33,425 nt of DNA from positions 1-33,425 of the forward strand of contig JAGALB010000039.1 in NCBI GenBank assembly GCA_017625405.1, in the 5' to 3' direction. Positions 1-7,941 of the stretch are shown here, piece after piece. Each line of letters starts with the position of its first letter. Position 1 is the stretch's first letter. Source of the DNA: Ruminiclostridium sp. (lineage in GTDB: Bacteria; Bacillota; Clostridia; Oscillospirales; Ruminococcaceae). The position numbers and the translations under genes are program-made. Below the pieces are notes generated by a model. The model worked only from the letters and a program-made list of their open reading frames with translations, ran no database searches and had not been told where the DNA came from.

Positions 1-81
1 TACTGTGCAGGTGTGTTTTTAAAGGAACGTACCGAATTTAAGACTTTGGATAAAGTCTTTGTACAACTGGATAATATATAA
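1..81 (+). CDS. C-terminal end of an unidentified protein (partial)
   Basis: Frame 1 is open from the window edge to a TAA at 79-81 and encodes 26 residues ending in LDKVFVQLDNI. A strong hairpin starts six bases after the stop, which supports a real gene end here. The fragment is too short to assign a family. The remainder of the gene lies upstream of the window. Confidence 0.5.
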   Translation, partial: YCAGVFLKERTEFKTLDKVFVQLDNI

Positions 82-86
82 AAAGT

Positions 87-135
87 CACCGTGCAAACCA
101 TGTGATACTGTTCACATGGCTGCACGGTGTTTTTG
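87..135. terminator. Bidirectional Rho-independent terminator
   Basis: Two stacked perfect stems are visible: 9 bp (87-95 with 121-129) enclosing 8 bp (98-105 with 112-119). A T-run follows on the + strand and A-rich sequence precedes it. It sits between the stops of the clipped + gene and the leftward gene ending at 136, so it probably serves both. Confidence 0.85.
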
Positions 136-1188
136 TTATTCATCATCACTCAGATCGGGAATATCAATTACAATATCATTTCCGAAATAGTTTACCAGCG
201 GCATTAGCTCGGTTGCGGTGAAATCCGACTGATACAGCCAGTTTATTTCCATACGGTAGCTGTTTATTTCATCGTCGGCTATAAAGTTTATTGTGCCGAA
301 ATTGTAGGGCATTGTCCTGATTCCGTCCATGACGATGCGGCAGTTTGAAGCAAATTCATACATGCTTACCTGAGCGTCGATATAGGTTATTTCAAGGTTT
401 ATAATATCGCCCGATTCAAGGTCGCTTATATTTTCGTACGCATAAGGGTCGCTGCCGTGAAGCTGAAGCTCAATTGCAACATTTCTGATTATATCTGAGG
501 GAACAGCCTCGCTGATTTCACGGCTGAGCATGTTTTCGATGCGCTGTGCGGCATAGTAACGTTCACCGCCTGTTACGGAGTTAGTGACAGATATGACAGA
601 CATAATGCAGGTTACACCTATCAGCAGAACTGTAACAATAAGGCTCTTTATGTTGTATCTGAGTCTTGCGCTTCTGTTGGCGATAACAGCCAGAAGAATT
701 TCAATTCCCAGAAAAACAAGCATTACGGGGGCAAGCTTGAAGGCACCGAGAATTCCTACGGGTGAGAAAAGAGAAAAGGTCATTGCAATTCCCATAAAAA
801 TCAGGGAAGCGGCAGCGGAGAATGTGCCTATGTAGAAATATTTTCTTTTTGTGACAGGTCTTTGATTTCTGCTGTTTCTTACCTCGGCGAATTTTATGTC
901 CAGCTGTTCATTTTCCTGTTTGATTTCATTTTTAAGGCGTTCTACTTCTACGGTGCTTTTTTTAAGCTCCTTTACCGTTATATCTTCTTCGTCATCAGCG
1001 TTTATCTCGATTTCTGTATATGAAATTTCTGTGGCGGAGGCAACTGTCTTTTCGGTGATTTCTTCATCTGCCGTTTCAGTGTATTCTTCCGCTTCTTCAT
1101 GAACGTCATCATCAGGAATCATATCTTCCTCTGTATGGATATCCTCAGTTTCATCATCGCTCATTATCGCTTTTTCCAGCTCGGTCAT
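136..1188 (-). CDS. Acidic membrane protein of unknown function
   Basis: The product has 350 residues. The first ~75 are extremely rich in Glu and Asp, and residues ~75-105 look like a charged coiled coil. Three hydrophobic segments follow (about 120-142, 150-170 and 182-202), with a basic stretch between the last two. The C-terminal ~140 residues are soluble and probably outside the cell. The start is supported by AGAGGTGAT just upstream, and a promoter lies at 1211-1239. I recognise no family. The design (acidic cytosolic tail, membrane segments, external domain) suggests an envelope or stress-sensing role, but this is only inference. Confidence 0.75.
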   Translation of the reverse strand: MTELEKAIMSDDETEDIHTEEDMIPDDDVHEEAEEYTETADEEITEKTVASATEISYTEIEINADDEEDITVKELKKSTVEVERLKNEIKQENEQLDIKFAEVRNSRNQRPVTKRKYFYIGTFSAAASLIFMGIAMTFSLFSPVGILGAFKLAPVMLVFLGIEILLAVIANRSARLRYNIKSLIVTVLLIGVTCIMSVISVTNSVTGGERYYAAQRIENMLSREISEAVPSDIIRNVAIELQLHGSDPYAYENISDLESGDIINLEITYIDAQVSMYEFASNCRIVMDGIRTMPYNFGTINFIADDEINSYRMEINWLYQSDFTATELMPLVNYFGNDIVIDIPDLSDDE

Positions 1189-1210
1189 AAAATCACCTCT
1201 CTTTTTCTAT

Positions 1211-1239
1211 ATTCTACCATATAATGTAAAAAAATGCAA
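1211..1239 (-). promoter_or_regulatory. SigA-type promoter for the acidic membrane protein
   Basis: Read leftward, TTGCAT (1234-1239), a 17-base spacer and TAGAAT (1211-1216) precede the gene by a short leader. The promoter abuts the terminator of the upstream peptidase gene, so the two genes are probably separate transcripts. Confidence 0.6.
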
Positions 1240-1273
1240 CAAAAATCGCTCCCTTACGGTGAAGGAAGCGATT
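1236..1273 (-). terminator. Terminator of the M23 peptidase gene
   Basis: A 7-bp stem (1244-1250 with 1267-1273) continues for four more pairs after one mismatch. Read leftward, it runs into a T-rich tract. It lies six bases after the peptidase stop codon. Confidence 0.7.
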
Positions 1274-1279
1274 CTGCAA

Positions 1280-3034
1280 TTAATAGTATACATTTTCCAG
1301 ATATTCAATAGGATTGAGCTTTGTAAGACCCTTGCGGACTTCAAAGTGGAGGTGTGTACCTGTTACGATACCAGTTTCACCCATTGCGGCAATAAATTCG
1401 CCCTGAGTAACTTCCTGACCTACTGTTACATAAATCTGGCTGTTATGTGCGTACAGAGTGGAATAACCATTTCCGTGGTCGATGATTACGCACTGACCAT
1501 AACCGGAGTTCCAGCCCGAGAAGGTTACCGTACCGCTTGCGCCTGCAAATATCGGTGCACCGTAGTATGCTACGATATCAATACCTACGTGACCTGCATA
1601 ACCGCCGTCCCAGTGAGTAAGCTCACTGATGTGACCGCCATCGGTAGGCCAGATATATTTGCCGTAGCCTGCGTCTTCGGGAGAGTAGATGCTTTCGGGA
1701 GTGGGCTTTGTACCCTGAGCAATACGCTCTGTTACAGGCAGCGATACAACTCTTGAGGAGAGAATCTGTCTGTCGGTTTCAAAGCTGTTTACGTATGTAA
1801 CCTTTGCGTTGACGTTGTTTACACCGTCAACACCCTGGGTTGTGACACGTGTTACGCCTGTGTATAATGAGTTGTCGTTGTAGTATTCGGTGTTGTAACC
1901 TACAAATGTATCATAGTTTTCGGTTACGGTTACATTTACCGAAAGGAAAGGTACTTCCTCACGGCTCTTGATACGGTCGCCTGCACGCAGAGGCATATCC
2001 TTGAAGCCGGGGTTCATAAGCTCCAGCTGAGCATTTGTAAGCGCCAGCTTACCGCTTATGGTTTCGTGGGTATCTCCCTCTTCAACTATGTAGTAGCCTG
2101 CACCCTTCTTGATACTTGTAAGCTGAGAGATAAGCCAGTCGGTATCAATGATACTTTCCGAAAGGTAAAGACCTGCCGTTTCGCACTCGATACGGTCGGC
2201 GAAGCTGATTTCCGCTTCGGGATAAATTGCCTGATATTTGCTGATAATGCCGTCAAGGGTAGCCTTTACTTCGGTATTATCAAACATGGCACCCATAAAC
2301 ACGCCGTTGAGGTAGAAGCCGTAGGCGTAGTCAACGCTCAGGTCGGAGTATTCAAGCATTTTATCCGCAACCTGATACTTTGTCAGGGTGTTCTTGTTTT
2401 CGATAAGTTCAATTGAATATTCGGGTTCAACAAGAATATCCTTGTTGCTTCCCAGATAGTTTATACGGTCTTTAAGAATGTCTTCTGCGTCGTAGTAAAC
2501 CTGTTCGTTTTCGATATAACCGAGGAATCGTCCGTTTACGGTGAGCTTTACAGCGTAGTTCAGCGAGTTTGCATATGCAACGATATTGAAGAAGAACATT
2601 ACGCAGATAACAGGCGCCGCTACATTGAATAGTGTAACAGCAAGTCCCGATTTACCGAAAATAAAATCGCCCAGATGGCTTGCTGCGATTTTGATACCGT
2701 TCCAGAGTCCCTTTTCCTGCTTTCCTGTGACAATATCGTCCTTTGCACGTACAAGCGCATGCCAGATTTTCAGGAAAGGCGAAGCGATAATTACAAGCAG
2801 GTATTTGAGCTTGGTGAGGACATCATTTCTGAGTGTTACGGTCTTATTCCACACAAAGCGGAAAAGCTTCATTATATGTCTGCCCAGATGAATGAACAGC
2901 ATAATGATTACCGAACAGATATAACGTCCGAAATTTGAAAGATATAATGAAATGAAGTCGGCAAACCTCTTGCTGAGTTTTTCTTTTCCGGGCTTGCTGG
3001 TTATTTCAGTTGTTTCCTTATTTTCAGTTTCCAA
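1280..3034 (-). CDS. Membrane-anchored M23 peptidase with LysM and G5 domains
   Basis: The product has 584 residues and probably cuts or remodels peptidoglycan cross-links at the cell surface. The N-terminal ~130 residues carry amphipathic hydrophobic stretches, followed by a clear membrane segment at ~130-154. A LysM domain (about 314-356, containing EEGDT and NPGF) and a G5 domain (about 367-443) come next. The C-terminal LytM/M23 domain keeps its zinc and catalytic residues: H482 and D486 in GHVGID, H530 in YAH, and H561/H563 in HLHFEV. The layout resembles DipM/SpoIIQ-like envelope peptidases and clostridial LysM-G5-M23 proteins. All catalytic positions are intact, so an active enzyme is likely. 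It is transcribed alone from the promoter at 3070-3098. Confidence 0.92.
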   Translation of the reverse strand: METENKETTEITSKPGKEKLSKRFADFISLYLSNFGRYICSVIIMLFIHLGRHIMKLFRFVWNKTVTLRNDVLTKLKYLLVIIASPFLKIWHALVRAKDDIVTGKQEKGLWNGIKIAASHLGDFIFGKSGLAVTLFNVAAPVICVMFFFNIVAYANSLNYAVKLTVNGRFLGYIENEQVYYDAEDILKDRINYLGSNKDILVEPEYSIELIENKNTLTKYQVADKMLEYSDLSVDYAYGFYLNGVFMGAMFDNTEVKATLDGIISKYQAIYPEAEISFADRIECETAGLYLSESIIDTDWLISQLTSIKKGAGYYIVEEGDTHETISGKLALTNAQLELMNPGFKDMPLRAGDRIKSREEVPFLSVNVTVTENYDTFVGYNTEYYNDNSLYTGVTRVTTQGVDGVNNVNAKVTYVNSFETDRQILSSRVVSLPVTERIAQGTKPTPESIYSPEDAGYGKYIWPTDGGHISELTHWDGGYAGHVGIDIVAYYGAPIFAGASGTVTFSGWNSGYGQCVIIDHGNGYSTLYAHNSQIYVTVGQEVTQGEFIAAMGETGIVTGTHLHFEVRKGLTKLNPIEYLENVYY

Positions 3035-3063
3035 GGTCTGCCTCCTTTCCGATTTTTATTAGC

Positions 3064-3098
3064 TATGGTATTATACCATATTTCAGTTGATTTTGCAA
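3064..3098 (-). promoter_or_regulatory. Promoter of the M23 peptidase with a palindrome over the -10 box
   Basis: Read leftward, TTGCAA (3093-3098), 17 bases and TATAAT (3070-3075) form a good SigA promoter. The -10 box lies inside a perfect inverted repeat with 8-base arms at 3064-3071 and 3073-3080. A protein bound there would block RNA polymerase, so an operator is plausible. Confidence 0.65.
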
Positions 3099-3139
3099 GT
3101 TTTTAACTATCTTTCACCGTTTTGCATTAAATTGAAGCC

Positions 3140-3177
3140 TGAAAAAATAAATCCGCCGTGCATTTGCACAGCGGATT
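3140..3177 (-). terminator. Terminator of the GH-A glycosidase gene
   Basis: AATCCGC (3150-3156) pairs with 3171-3177, and a further GTGCA/TGCAC stem follows after one C-A mismatch. Leftward, the stem is followed by TTATTTTTTC. The stop of the glycosidase gene is ten bases away. Confidence 0.75.
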
Positions 3178-3186
3178 ATACATTTA

Positions 3187-4629
3187 TCAGTCTTTTGAAG
3201 GGATAGGGGGAGCAAATCTTATGCGGATATCAGGCATCTTATTGATAGTAGCATAATAGTTTGTCTGCCAGTCTTCGCCCTGGGAAGGATCGTTTTCACC
3301 TGTTGCGGGAGGCGCGAAAATCTTCAGTGTAAGATCAGCTTCGCCCTTGAGAGGCTTTTCGTAGAATGCGCTCATAAGGTCGATAGTCTTTGCCTTGGGG
3401 GACTTATAGAACCACTTGCCGTTGATTTCCATCATGAGGTTTACATCTTCATCAAAGTTTACTTCACAGAATACAGGATTCTTTTCAAAGTGAAGAGGAA
3501 TTGCAATACCCTCGGCGTCTTCAGAGCCGCCCCAGCGGAGCTTTGCGGGGAACTGCGCTTCACCTGTTTCCTGCATGGAGGGATAGAAGAATTCGTCGTG
3601 AATAATATTCTTGTAGGTCTGCATTTCAGGCTGCTCGATACCTACATCGGGATTGTTGGGGTCTTCAATTTCAAGACCGAGACGTCCTCTGTCACGGAAC
3701 TGATAGAAAGTGAAACCGTTTAACCATAAATCCTTGTCGGCTTTAAGCTGGTCGCAGAAAAGCTGTACCATATCAGCCTGTTCATAAGGACCTGTAACGT
3801 CGCCGTCGGCATTGAATTCACTCATAACCATGGGCTTTTCCTTGCCGCCGCAGATTTCCTTGAAGCGTAAATAGCTGCGCTTTGTCTTTTCGTAGATTTC
3901 GCTTACTGCAGAACGTCCGAATGATGTGCCGCCTTCTTCAGCAACGTCATAGGGCCATCCCCAGTGAAGAGCCATATACTTATCAACAGACCAGATATCT
4001 GTTGCCTTTACGGCTTCGGAGAATTCCTTTTCCATTTCGATTTCAGTCTTGTTAAGGTCTTCGATACCGCCGATACAAAGGATTGTGCTTACGTTGGGAG
4101 CGTACTTCTTGATAATGTTGTGGAAACGCACGTAGAAGTCAGCAACACCCTGATATGTTGTACGCTTTGTAAAGGAGAACCAGTTGCCTGTTGCTTCGTG
4201 GTTGATTCTCATCTGCATACGGCCGAAAGGTCTTAATTCTTCGGCAATCTTTATAAGATGTTCATCGGATACATTGGGGTCGATTGTGAGTGTAAGGATT
4301 ACATCCTGACCGTGTCTTCTGATATCACGCATGAAGTTGAAGGGCTCGCCCTCGGTGTTACCGCCGATACCGCCGCCGTAAGGGAAGTAGTCGTCGTAAG
4401 GGTAATCCCACTGGAATGAAACCTCCTTGTCCTTGAGTACTTCGGAGATTCTGCCGGGCCATTCCTTATCAAGAGGGTAATAGCAGTACATAAGGTTGAT
4501 GGCTCTGTGGGGTCTGCCCAGCTTGTGGAGAATGTAGTCCTGGTTTACATATTCTCCTCTTTCGCTGCCGTCGCCTAAGTCAACAGCACACTTTGCAGGG
4601 CCCATAAGAATTTTCTTCATATTTTCCAT
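3187..4629 (-). CDS. Cytoplasmic clan GH-A glycoside hydrolase, GH26-like
   Basis: The product has 480 residues and no signal peptide, so it should act on imported oligosaccharides. Its (beta/alpha)8-type region contains RINHEATGNWF, the acid/base segment typical of GH26 mannanase-like enzymes (E145), and MSEFNADG (E271), a plausible nucleophile. Trp-rich segments such as ALHWGWPYD and the end-strand FTFYQFRDRG fit a sugar-binding cleft. A beta-rich C-terminal region of ~130 residues follows the barrel. The precise GH family and substrate are uncertain; beta-mannan or a related glycan is a guess. The promoter at 4685-4713 carries a near-perfect CcpA cre site, which supports carbon-catabolite control and thus a sugar-use role. 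Confidence 0.75.
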   Translation of the reverse strand: MENMKKILMGPAKCAVDLGDGSERGEYVNQDYILHKLGRPHRAINLMYCYYPLDKEWPGRISEVLKDKEVSFQWDYPYDDYFPYGGGIGGNTEGEPFNFMRDIRRHGQDVILTLTIDPNVSDEHLIKIAEELRPFGRMQMRINHEATGNWFSFTKRTTYQGVADFYVRFHNIIKKYAPNVSTILCIGGIEDLNKTEIEMEKEFSEAVKATDIWSVDKYMALHWGWPYDVAEEGGTSFGRSAVSEIYEKTKRSYLRFKEICGGKEKPMVMSEFNADGDVTGPYEQADMVQLFCDQLKADKDLWLNGFTFYQFRDRGRLGLEIEDPNNPDVGIEQPEMQTYKNIIHDEFFYPSMQETGEAQFPAKLRWGGSEDAEGIAIPLHFEKNPVFCEVNFDEDVNLMMEINGKWFYKSPKAKTIDLMSAFYEKPLKGEADLTLKIFAPPATGENDPSQGEDWQTNYYATINKMPDIRIRFAPPIPSKD

Positions 4630-4684
4630 AATTATGTAGTCCTTTTCTATAAAATTTCCCGTCGGGATTGAATTTCATATGCTT

Positions 4685-4713
4685 AGTATATCATATTATG
4701 AAAACGATTTCAA
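4685..4713 (-). promoter_or_regulatory. Promoter of the GH26-like gene overlapped by a cre site
   Basis: Read leftward, TTGAAA (4708-4713), a 17-base spacer and TATACT (4685-4690) form the promoter. The + strand 14-mer TGAAAACGATTTCA (4699-4712) matches the CcpA cre consensus and overlaps the -35 box and spacer. Repression by CcpA on preferred sugars is the expected outcome (inference from known cre behaviour). Confidence 0.7.
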
Positions 4714-4768
4714 GTGTTTTAAGAAATGTTTTTGATTGAAAAGCAGAATTTATATTAAATATTGTACT

Positions 4769-5107
4769 TTAAATCTGCTGACCGAAATATCGCAGCGCTT
4801 TTTTCATAAGCTCATAGTCTGCTTTGTAAAAAGGAGTGGAGGAAACAGCCCTGTCGCCTGCGAAATATTCCATAACAAGGTAAACAGTGTTGTAGCCCTC
4901 ATCGTAAAAGAAGGTACACTGAAGGAAGGTATCCTTTGAGGCATAGTAATTTACAGGCTCAAGACGCAGTATAGCGTCAAGACTTGAGTTCAGTCTTTCG
5001 GTGATGTCATTTATATCTTCAGCGCAGTACTGCACCTTTTTGGTGCGGGGAAGAGCTTCAGCTTCCTTCTGTTCGGCTGATTTGAAAATCTTTTTTCTGA
5101 AAAACAT
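4769..5107 (-). CDS. Small soluble protein of unknown function
   Basis: The product has 112 residues, with a basic N-terminus (MFFRKKIFK) and then a mixed alpha/beta region rich in Tyr and Phe. There is no membrane segment or known motif. A GAAAGGAAA ribosome site precedes the start. The gene is separated from the upstream DUF4234 gene by a terminator hairpin and from the downstream glycosidase gene by that gene's own promoter, so it may be expressed by read-through or from a weak promoter. I do not recognise the family. Confidence 0.65.
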   Translation of the reverse strand: MFFRKKIFKSAEQKEAEALPRTKKVQYCAEDINDITERLNSSLDAILRLEPVNYYASKDTFLQCTFFYDEGYNTVYLVMEYFAGDRAVSSTPFYKADYELMKKALRYFGQQI

Positions 5108-5132
5108 ATAATTTCCTTTCGGTTATATACAG

Positions 5133-5157
5133 AAAAAGCTGTTCCCGCAGGAACAGC
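5133..5157 (-). terminator. Terminator of the DUF4234 gene
   Basis: An 8-bp perfect stem (5138-5145 with 5150-5157) with a CGCA loop is followed leftward by TTTTTC. It lies 20 bases after the DUF4234 stop. Confidence 0.85.
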
Positions 5158-5177
5158 CTTACTGTACATAAATAAAA

Positions 5178-5507
5178 TTATGCGAGTTCGTTGATATCGT
5201 TCTGAACAAGAGCTACAAGAGCGATGGGGAATACGATACCAAGAATAAGGAAAAGAATCTTGTTATCCTTAGCTGCAAGACCTCTCTGTTCTCTGATAGA
5301 GTTAAGGTTAGCATCTGCGCAGAGTGCGAATACGATGAAACCTATGTAGAAGAAGAGAAGGATGAACTGTACGATAGGGGGAACAAGGCTCTTCTGACCC
5401 TGTGCGTCAAGTGCGTTCATTGTCTGCCAGCACCAGATAAGGCTGTAAATACCGCATGTAACGATACTTAAAATGATAACGGTTACTACGTTTTTGTTCT
5501 GAAGCAT
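5178..5507 (-). CDS. DUF4234-type small membrane protein
   Basis: The product has 109 residues with three hydrophobic segments (about 7-27, 43-65 and 82-100). The opening (VTVIILSIVTCGIYSLIWCWQTMNAL) is the hallmark of the DUF4234 family, whose function is not established. A consensus promoter and a strong AAGGAGGG ribosome site suggest high expression. It is transcribed as a single gene, divergent from glgA. Confidence 0.8.
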   Translation of the reverse strand: MLQNKNVVTVIILSIVTCGIYSLIWCWQTMNALDAQGQKSLVPPIVQFILLFFYIGFIVFALCADANLNSIREQRGLAAKDNKILFLILGIVFPIALVALVQNDINELA

Positions 5508-5538
5508 AGTAATACCCTCCTTAAAATATTATATAACA

Positions 5539-5567
5539 ATTATATCACAGTTGTTTAAATATGTCAA
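5539..5567 (-). promoter_or_regulatory. Consensus SigA promoter of the DUF4234 gene
   Basis: Read leftward, TTGACA (5562-5567), exactly 17 bases and TATAAT (5539-5544) match the SigA consensus perfectly. A short leader leads to an AAGGAGGG ribosome site. Confidence 0.8.
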
Positions 5568-5662
5568 TATATATGTAAAAATGCGTTAACAACAAAAATC
5601 ACCTTCATTTGTGCAAAAATAACAATTATTGTTACACCAAGGTTAAATATTTATAAAAGGTA

Positions 5663-5690
5663 TTGCATTTTTCTGAAAATATGTTAAAAT
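5663..5690 (+). promoter_or_regulatory. glgA promoter
   Basis: TTGCAT (5663-5668), 16 bases and TAAAAT (5685-5690) preceded by TGT (an extended -10) lie ~80 bases before the glgA start. The block AAAGGTATTGCAT that includes the -35 box recurs in the promoter at 17443-17471. Confidence 0.65.
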
Positions 5691-5731
5691 TAAGATAGCA
5701 GAAGTATACCCTGTAAGTTTTTCTGCAAAAA

Positions 5732-5747
5732 GAGAGCATATGCTCTC
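5732..5747 (+). promoter_or_regulatory. 16-base perfect palindrome in the glgA leader
   Basis: GAGAGCATATGCTCTC reads identically on both strands. It lies in the transcribed leader just before the ribosome site and contains an ATG (5740) that is in frame with glgA but lacks a ribosome site. It could be an operator or a short leader hairpin. Confidence 0.45.
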
Positions 5748-5772
5748 GCAAGACGGAAAGGATATGATTGAT

Positions 5773-7209
5773 ATGAAGATTTTATATGCAGCCAGCGAGG
5801 CACAGCCTTTTGCAGCTTCCGGCGGTCTTGCCGATGTAGCAGGTTCTCTTCCCAGAGCACTTGTTGAAGAAGGTCATGAATGTATGGTAGTCATGCCCTA
5901 TTATATCAACACAATCAAGCAGGAAGTACGTGACACATTTGAGTACGTAACAAACTTCTATGTACCTGTCGGCTGGCGTTCCCAGTACTGCGGTATTTTC
6001 AGGACAGAGCTCAATGGTGTTACATACTACTTCATTGACAACGAATACTACTTCAAGCGTGATTACGGCCTTTACGGCTATTATGATGATGCTGAAAGAT
6101 ATGCGTTCTTCTCCAGAGCTATTCTTGAAATGCTTGAACATCTTGACATCAAGCCTGACATCATCAATTCAAACGACTGGCAGACAGCGCTTGTTCCCGT
6201 ATACTACAATATCTACTACAAGTATCACCATAATATGTGGGGTATCAGAAACGTATTCACCATTCACAATATCGGTTATCAGGGTCAGTACGGCCTTGAA
6301 CTGGGTGAAGAAATTTTCTCCATCCCCCGCCACCTTACTTCCATTATCGAATATGACGGCGACGCAAACCTTATGAAGGGTGCGCTTGAAATGGCAGACA
6401 AGATTACTACCGTTTCTCCCACATACGCTACTGAAATTCTCAATCCCTGGTTCTCCCACGGACTTGACCGCTGCCTGAACTCCAAGCAGTACAAGACCTG
6501 CGGTTTCCTCAACGGCCTTGATACAGAAATGTATAATGCGGCTACCGATAAGACTATCGCAGCAAACTTCACACCCTCCAAAATGGCAGGCAAGAAGAAG
6601 TGCCGTGAAGAATTACTCAAGGAAGCAGGACTTCCTCAGTGCGATGTACCTGTAATGGGTATTATCTCCCGTCTTGTTGAACACAAGGGCTTTGACCTTA
6701 TCAAGTGCGTGCTTGATGATATCGTACAGGCAGGCATCAAGGTAGTTGTTTTAGGCTCAGGCGAACAGCAGTATGAAGACTTTTTTGCATATATGCAGGG
6801 CAAGTATCCTGAAGCAGTAAGCTTCAAGTGCGGATACATTCCTTCCTACGCAAAGAAGATCTATGCAGGTGCCGATATGTTCCTCATGCCCAGTAAGAGC
6901 GAACCCTGCGGTCTTGCACAGATGATTGCTCTGCGTTACGGTACAGTTCCGATTGTACGTGCAACAGGCGGTCTCAAGGACTCTATCCTTGACTATGGTG
7001 ATGAAAGCGGCGAAGGCCTCGGCTTTACCTTCCAGTCCTACAATGCTCTTGATATGCTTGGCGCAATCAACAGAGCAAAGGATGTATTCTATGACAAGAA
7101 GGAATGGGATAAGCTTGTAAAGCGCGGCTTAAAGGCTGACTTCAGCTGGAAGCAGTCCGCTAAGCTCTATATTGGTCTTTACGAAGAGCTTTGCAGCTGG
7201 GATAAATAA
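5773..7209 (+). CDS. glgA: Glycogen synthase (GT5, ADP-glucose type)
   Basis: The product transfers glucose from ADP-glucose to the growing alpha-1,4-glucan in the cytosol. The start chosen here is MKILYAASEAQPF, 11 bases after GGAAAGG, giving 478 residues, the usual family length. In-frame ATGs at 5740 and 5764 have no well-placed ribosome site. Family signatures include the N-terminal GGLADV loop, the central YNIYYKYHHN and FTIHNIGYQGQ segments, and the C-terminal SKSEPCGLAQMIALRYGTVP motif. The loop reads AASGGLADV, so the Lys of the classical KTGGL motif is Ala here. No other glg gene is nearby. A 12-bp hairpin separates it from the HD-domain gene. Confidence 0.95.
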   Translation: MKILYAASEAQPFAASGGLADVAGSLPRALVEEGHECMVVMPYYINTIKQEVRDTFEYVTNFYVPVGWRSQYCGIFRTELNGVTYYFIDNEYYFKRDYGLYGYYDDAERYAFFSRAILEMLEHLDIKPDIINSNDWQTALVPVYYNIYYKYHHNMWGIRNVFTIHNIGYQGQYGLELGEEIFSIPRHLTSIIEYDGDANLMKGALEMADKITTVSPTYATEILNPWFSHGLDRCLNSKQYKTCGFLNGLDTEMYNAATDKTIAANFTPSKMAGKKKCREELLKEAGLPQCDVPVMGIISRLVEHKGFDLIKCVLDDIVQAGIKVVVLGSGEQQYEDFFAYMQGKYPEAVSFKCGYIPSYAKKIYAGADMFLMPSKSEPCGLAQMIALRYGTVPIVRATGGLKDSILDYGDESGEGLGFTFQSYNALDMLGAINRAKDVFYDKKEWDKLVKRGLKADFSWKQSAKLYIGLYEELCSWDK

Positions 7210-7220
7210 TTGAACAACAG

Positions 7221-7250
7221 GTGCCTGAGCCGTGAAAGCGGTTCAGGCAC
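7221..7250 (+). terminator. Hairpin between glgA and the HD gene, possibly a weak terminator
   Basis: A 12-bp stem (7221-7232 with 7239-7250, one G-T pair) has a 6-base loop. No T-tract follows, and the next ribosome site begins only a few bases later. It may protect the glgA mRNA end or attenuate read-through instead of terminating fully. Confidence 0.5.
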
Positions 7251-7268
7251 ATTATATGAGGACATACA

Positions 7269-7925
7269 ATGACCTACGAAGAAATCAAAAACAATGAAGC
7301 TATAAACACATATATCCGTCATGCCGACGCTTCGCTTTCGGCGCTGGGATATACCGAGCACAGCTTTGCCCATGTTACTACTGTTGCTGAAACAGCAGGT
7401 TATATTCTCGAAACTCTCGGTTACAGCCAGCATGACGTTGAGCTTGCGAAAATTGCAGGCTATATGCACGATCTGGGTAATCTCGTAAACCGTGTGGAGC
7501 ATTCGCAAAGCGGTGCGGTAATGGCTTTCCGCATTCTGGATAAGCTGAATATGCCGCCTGATGATATAGCAACAATAGTCACCGCAATCGGTAACCACGA
7601 CGAAGGAACGGGTGTTGCAGTCAATGCGGTTTCGGCGGCGCTGATCCTTGCGGATAAATCAGATGTAAGGCGTTCACGTGTCCGTAATGCGGAAGACGCA
7701 AAAACGGATATACACGACCGTGTTAATTATTCCGTTATAAAGTCGAAGCTTAAAATAAACGAGGAAAAAACACTGATAAAGCTGAAGCTTTCGGTTGATA
7801 CACGAATGGGCTCGGTTATGGATTATTTTGAAATTTTCCTCGGACGCATGATAATGTGCAGAAAAGCGGCTGAAAAGCTTGGTCTTGATTTCAAGCTCAT
7901 TATCAACGAGCAGCAACTTATTTAA
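7269..7925 (+). CDS. HD-domain phosphohydrolase of unknown substrate
   Basis: The product has 218 residues and is a single-domain HD-superfamily metal-dependent phosphohydrolase. Visible metal ligands are H35 (SFAHV), H67-D68 (YMHDLGN), H78 (EHSQ), H110-D111 (GNHDEG) and D129 (LADKSDV). The C-terminal third is variable. The natural substrate cannot be deduced; nucleotides or a sugar phosphate are possible. A GAGGAC ribosome site lies before the ATG. It sits 16 bases before gpsA and likely shares its transcript with glgA and gpsA. Confidence 0.8.
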   Translation: MTYEEIKNNEAINTYIRHADASLSALGYTEHSFAHVTTVAETAGYILETLGYSQHDVELAKIAGYMHDLGNLVNRVEHSQSGAVMAFRILDKLNMPPDDIATIVTAIGNHDEGTGVAVNAVSAALILADKSDVRRSRVRNAEDAKTDIHDRVNYSVIKSKLKINEEKTLIKLKLSVDTRMGSVMDYFEIFLGRMIMCRKAAEKLGLDFKLIINEQQLI

Positions 7926-7941
7926 GAAAGGCATACTCAAT

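Noticed and set aside
1259-1756. 165-codon rightward frame opposite the M23 peptidase domain
   Set aside because: The opposite strand carries intact zinc-binding motifs; this frame has no ribosome site and spans the peptidase terminator.
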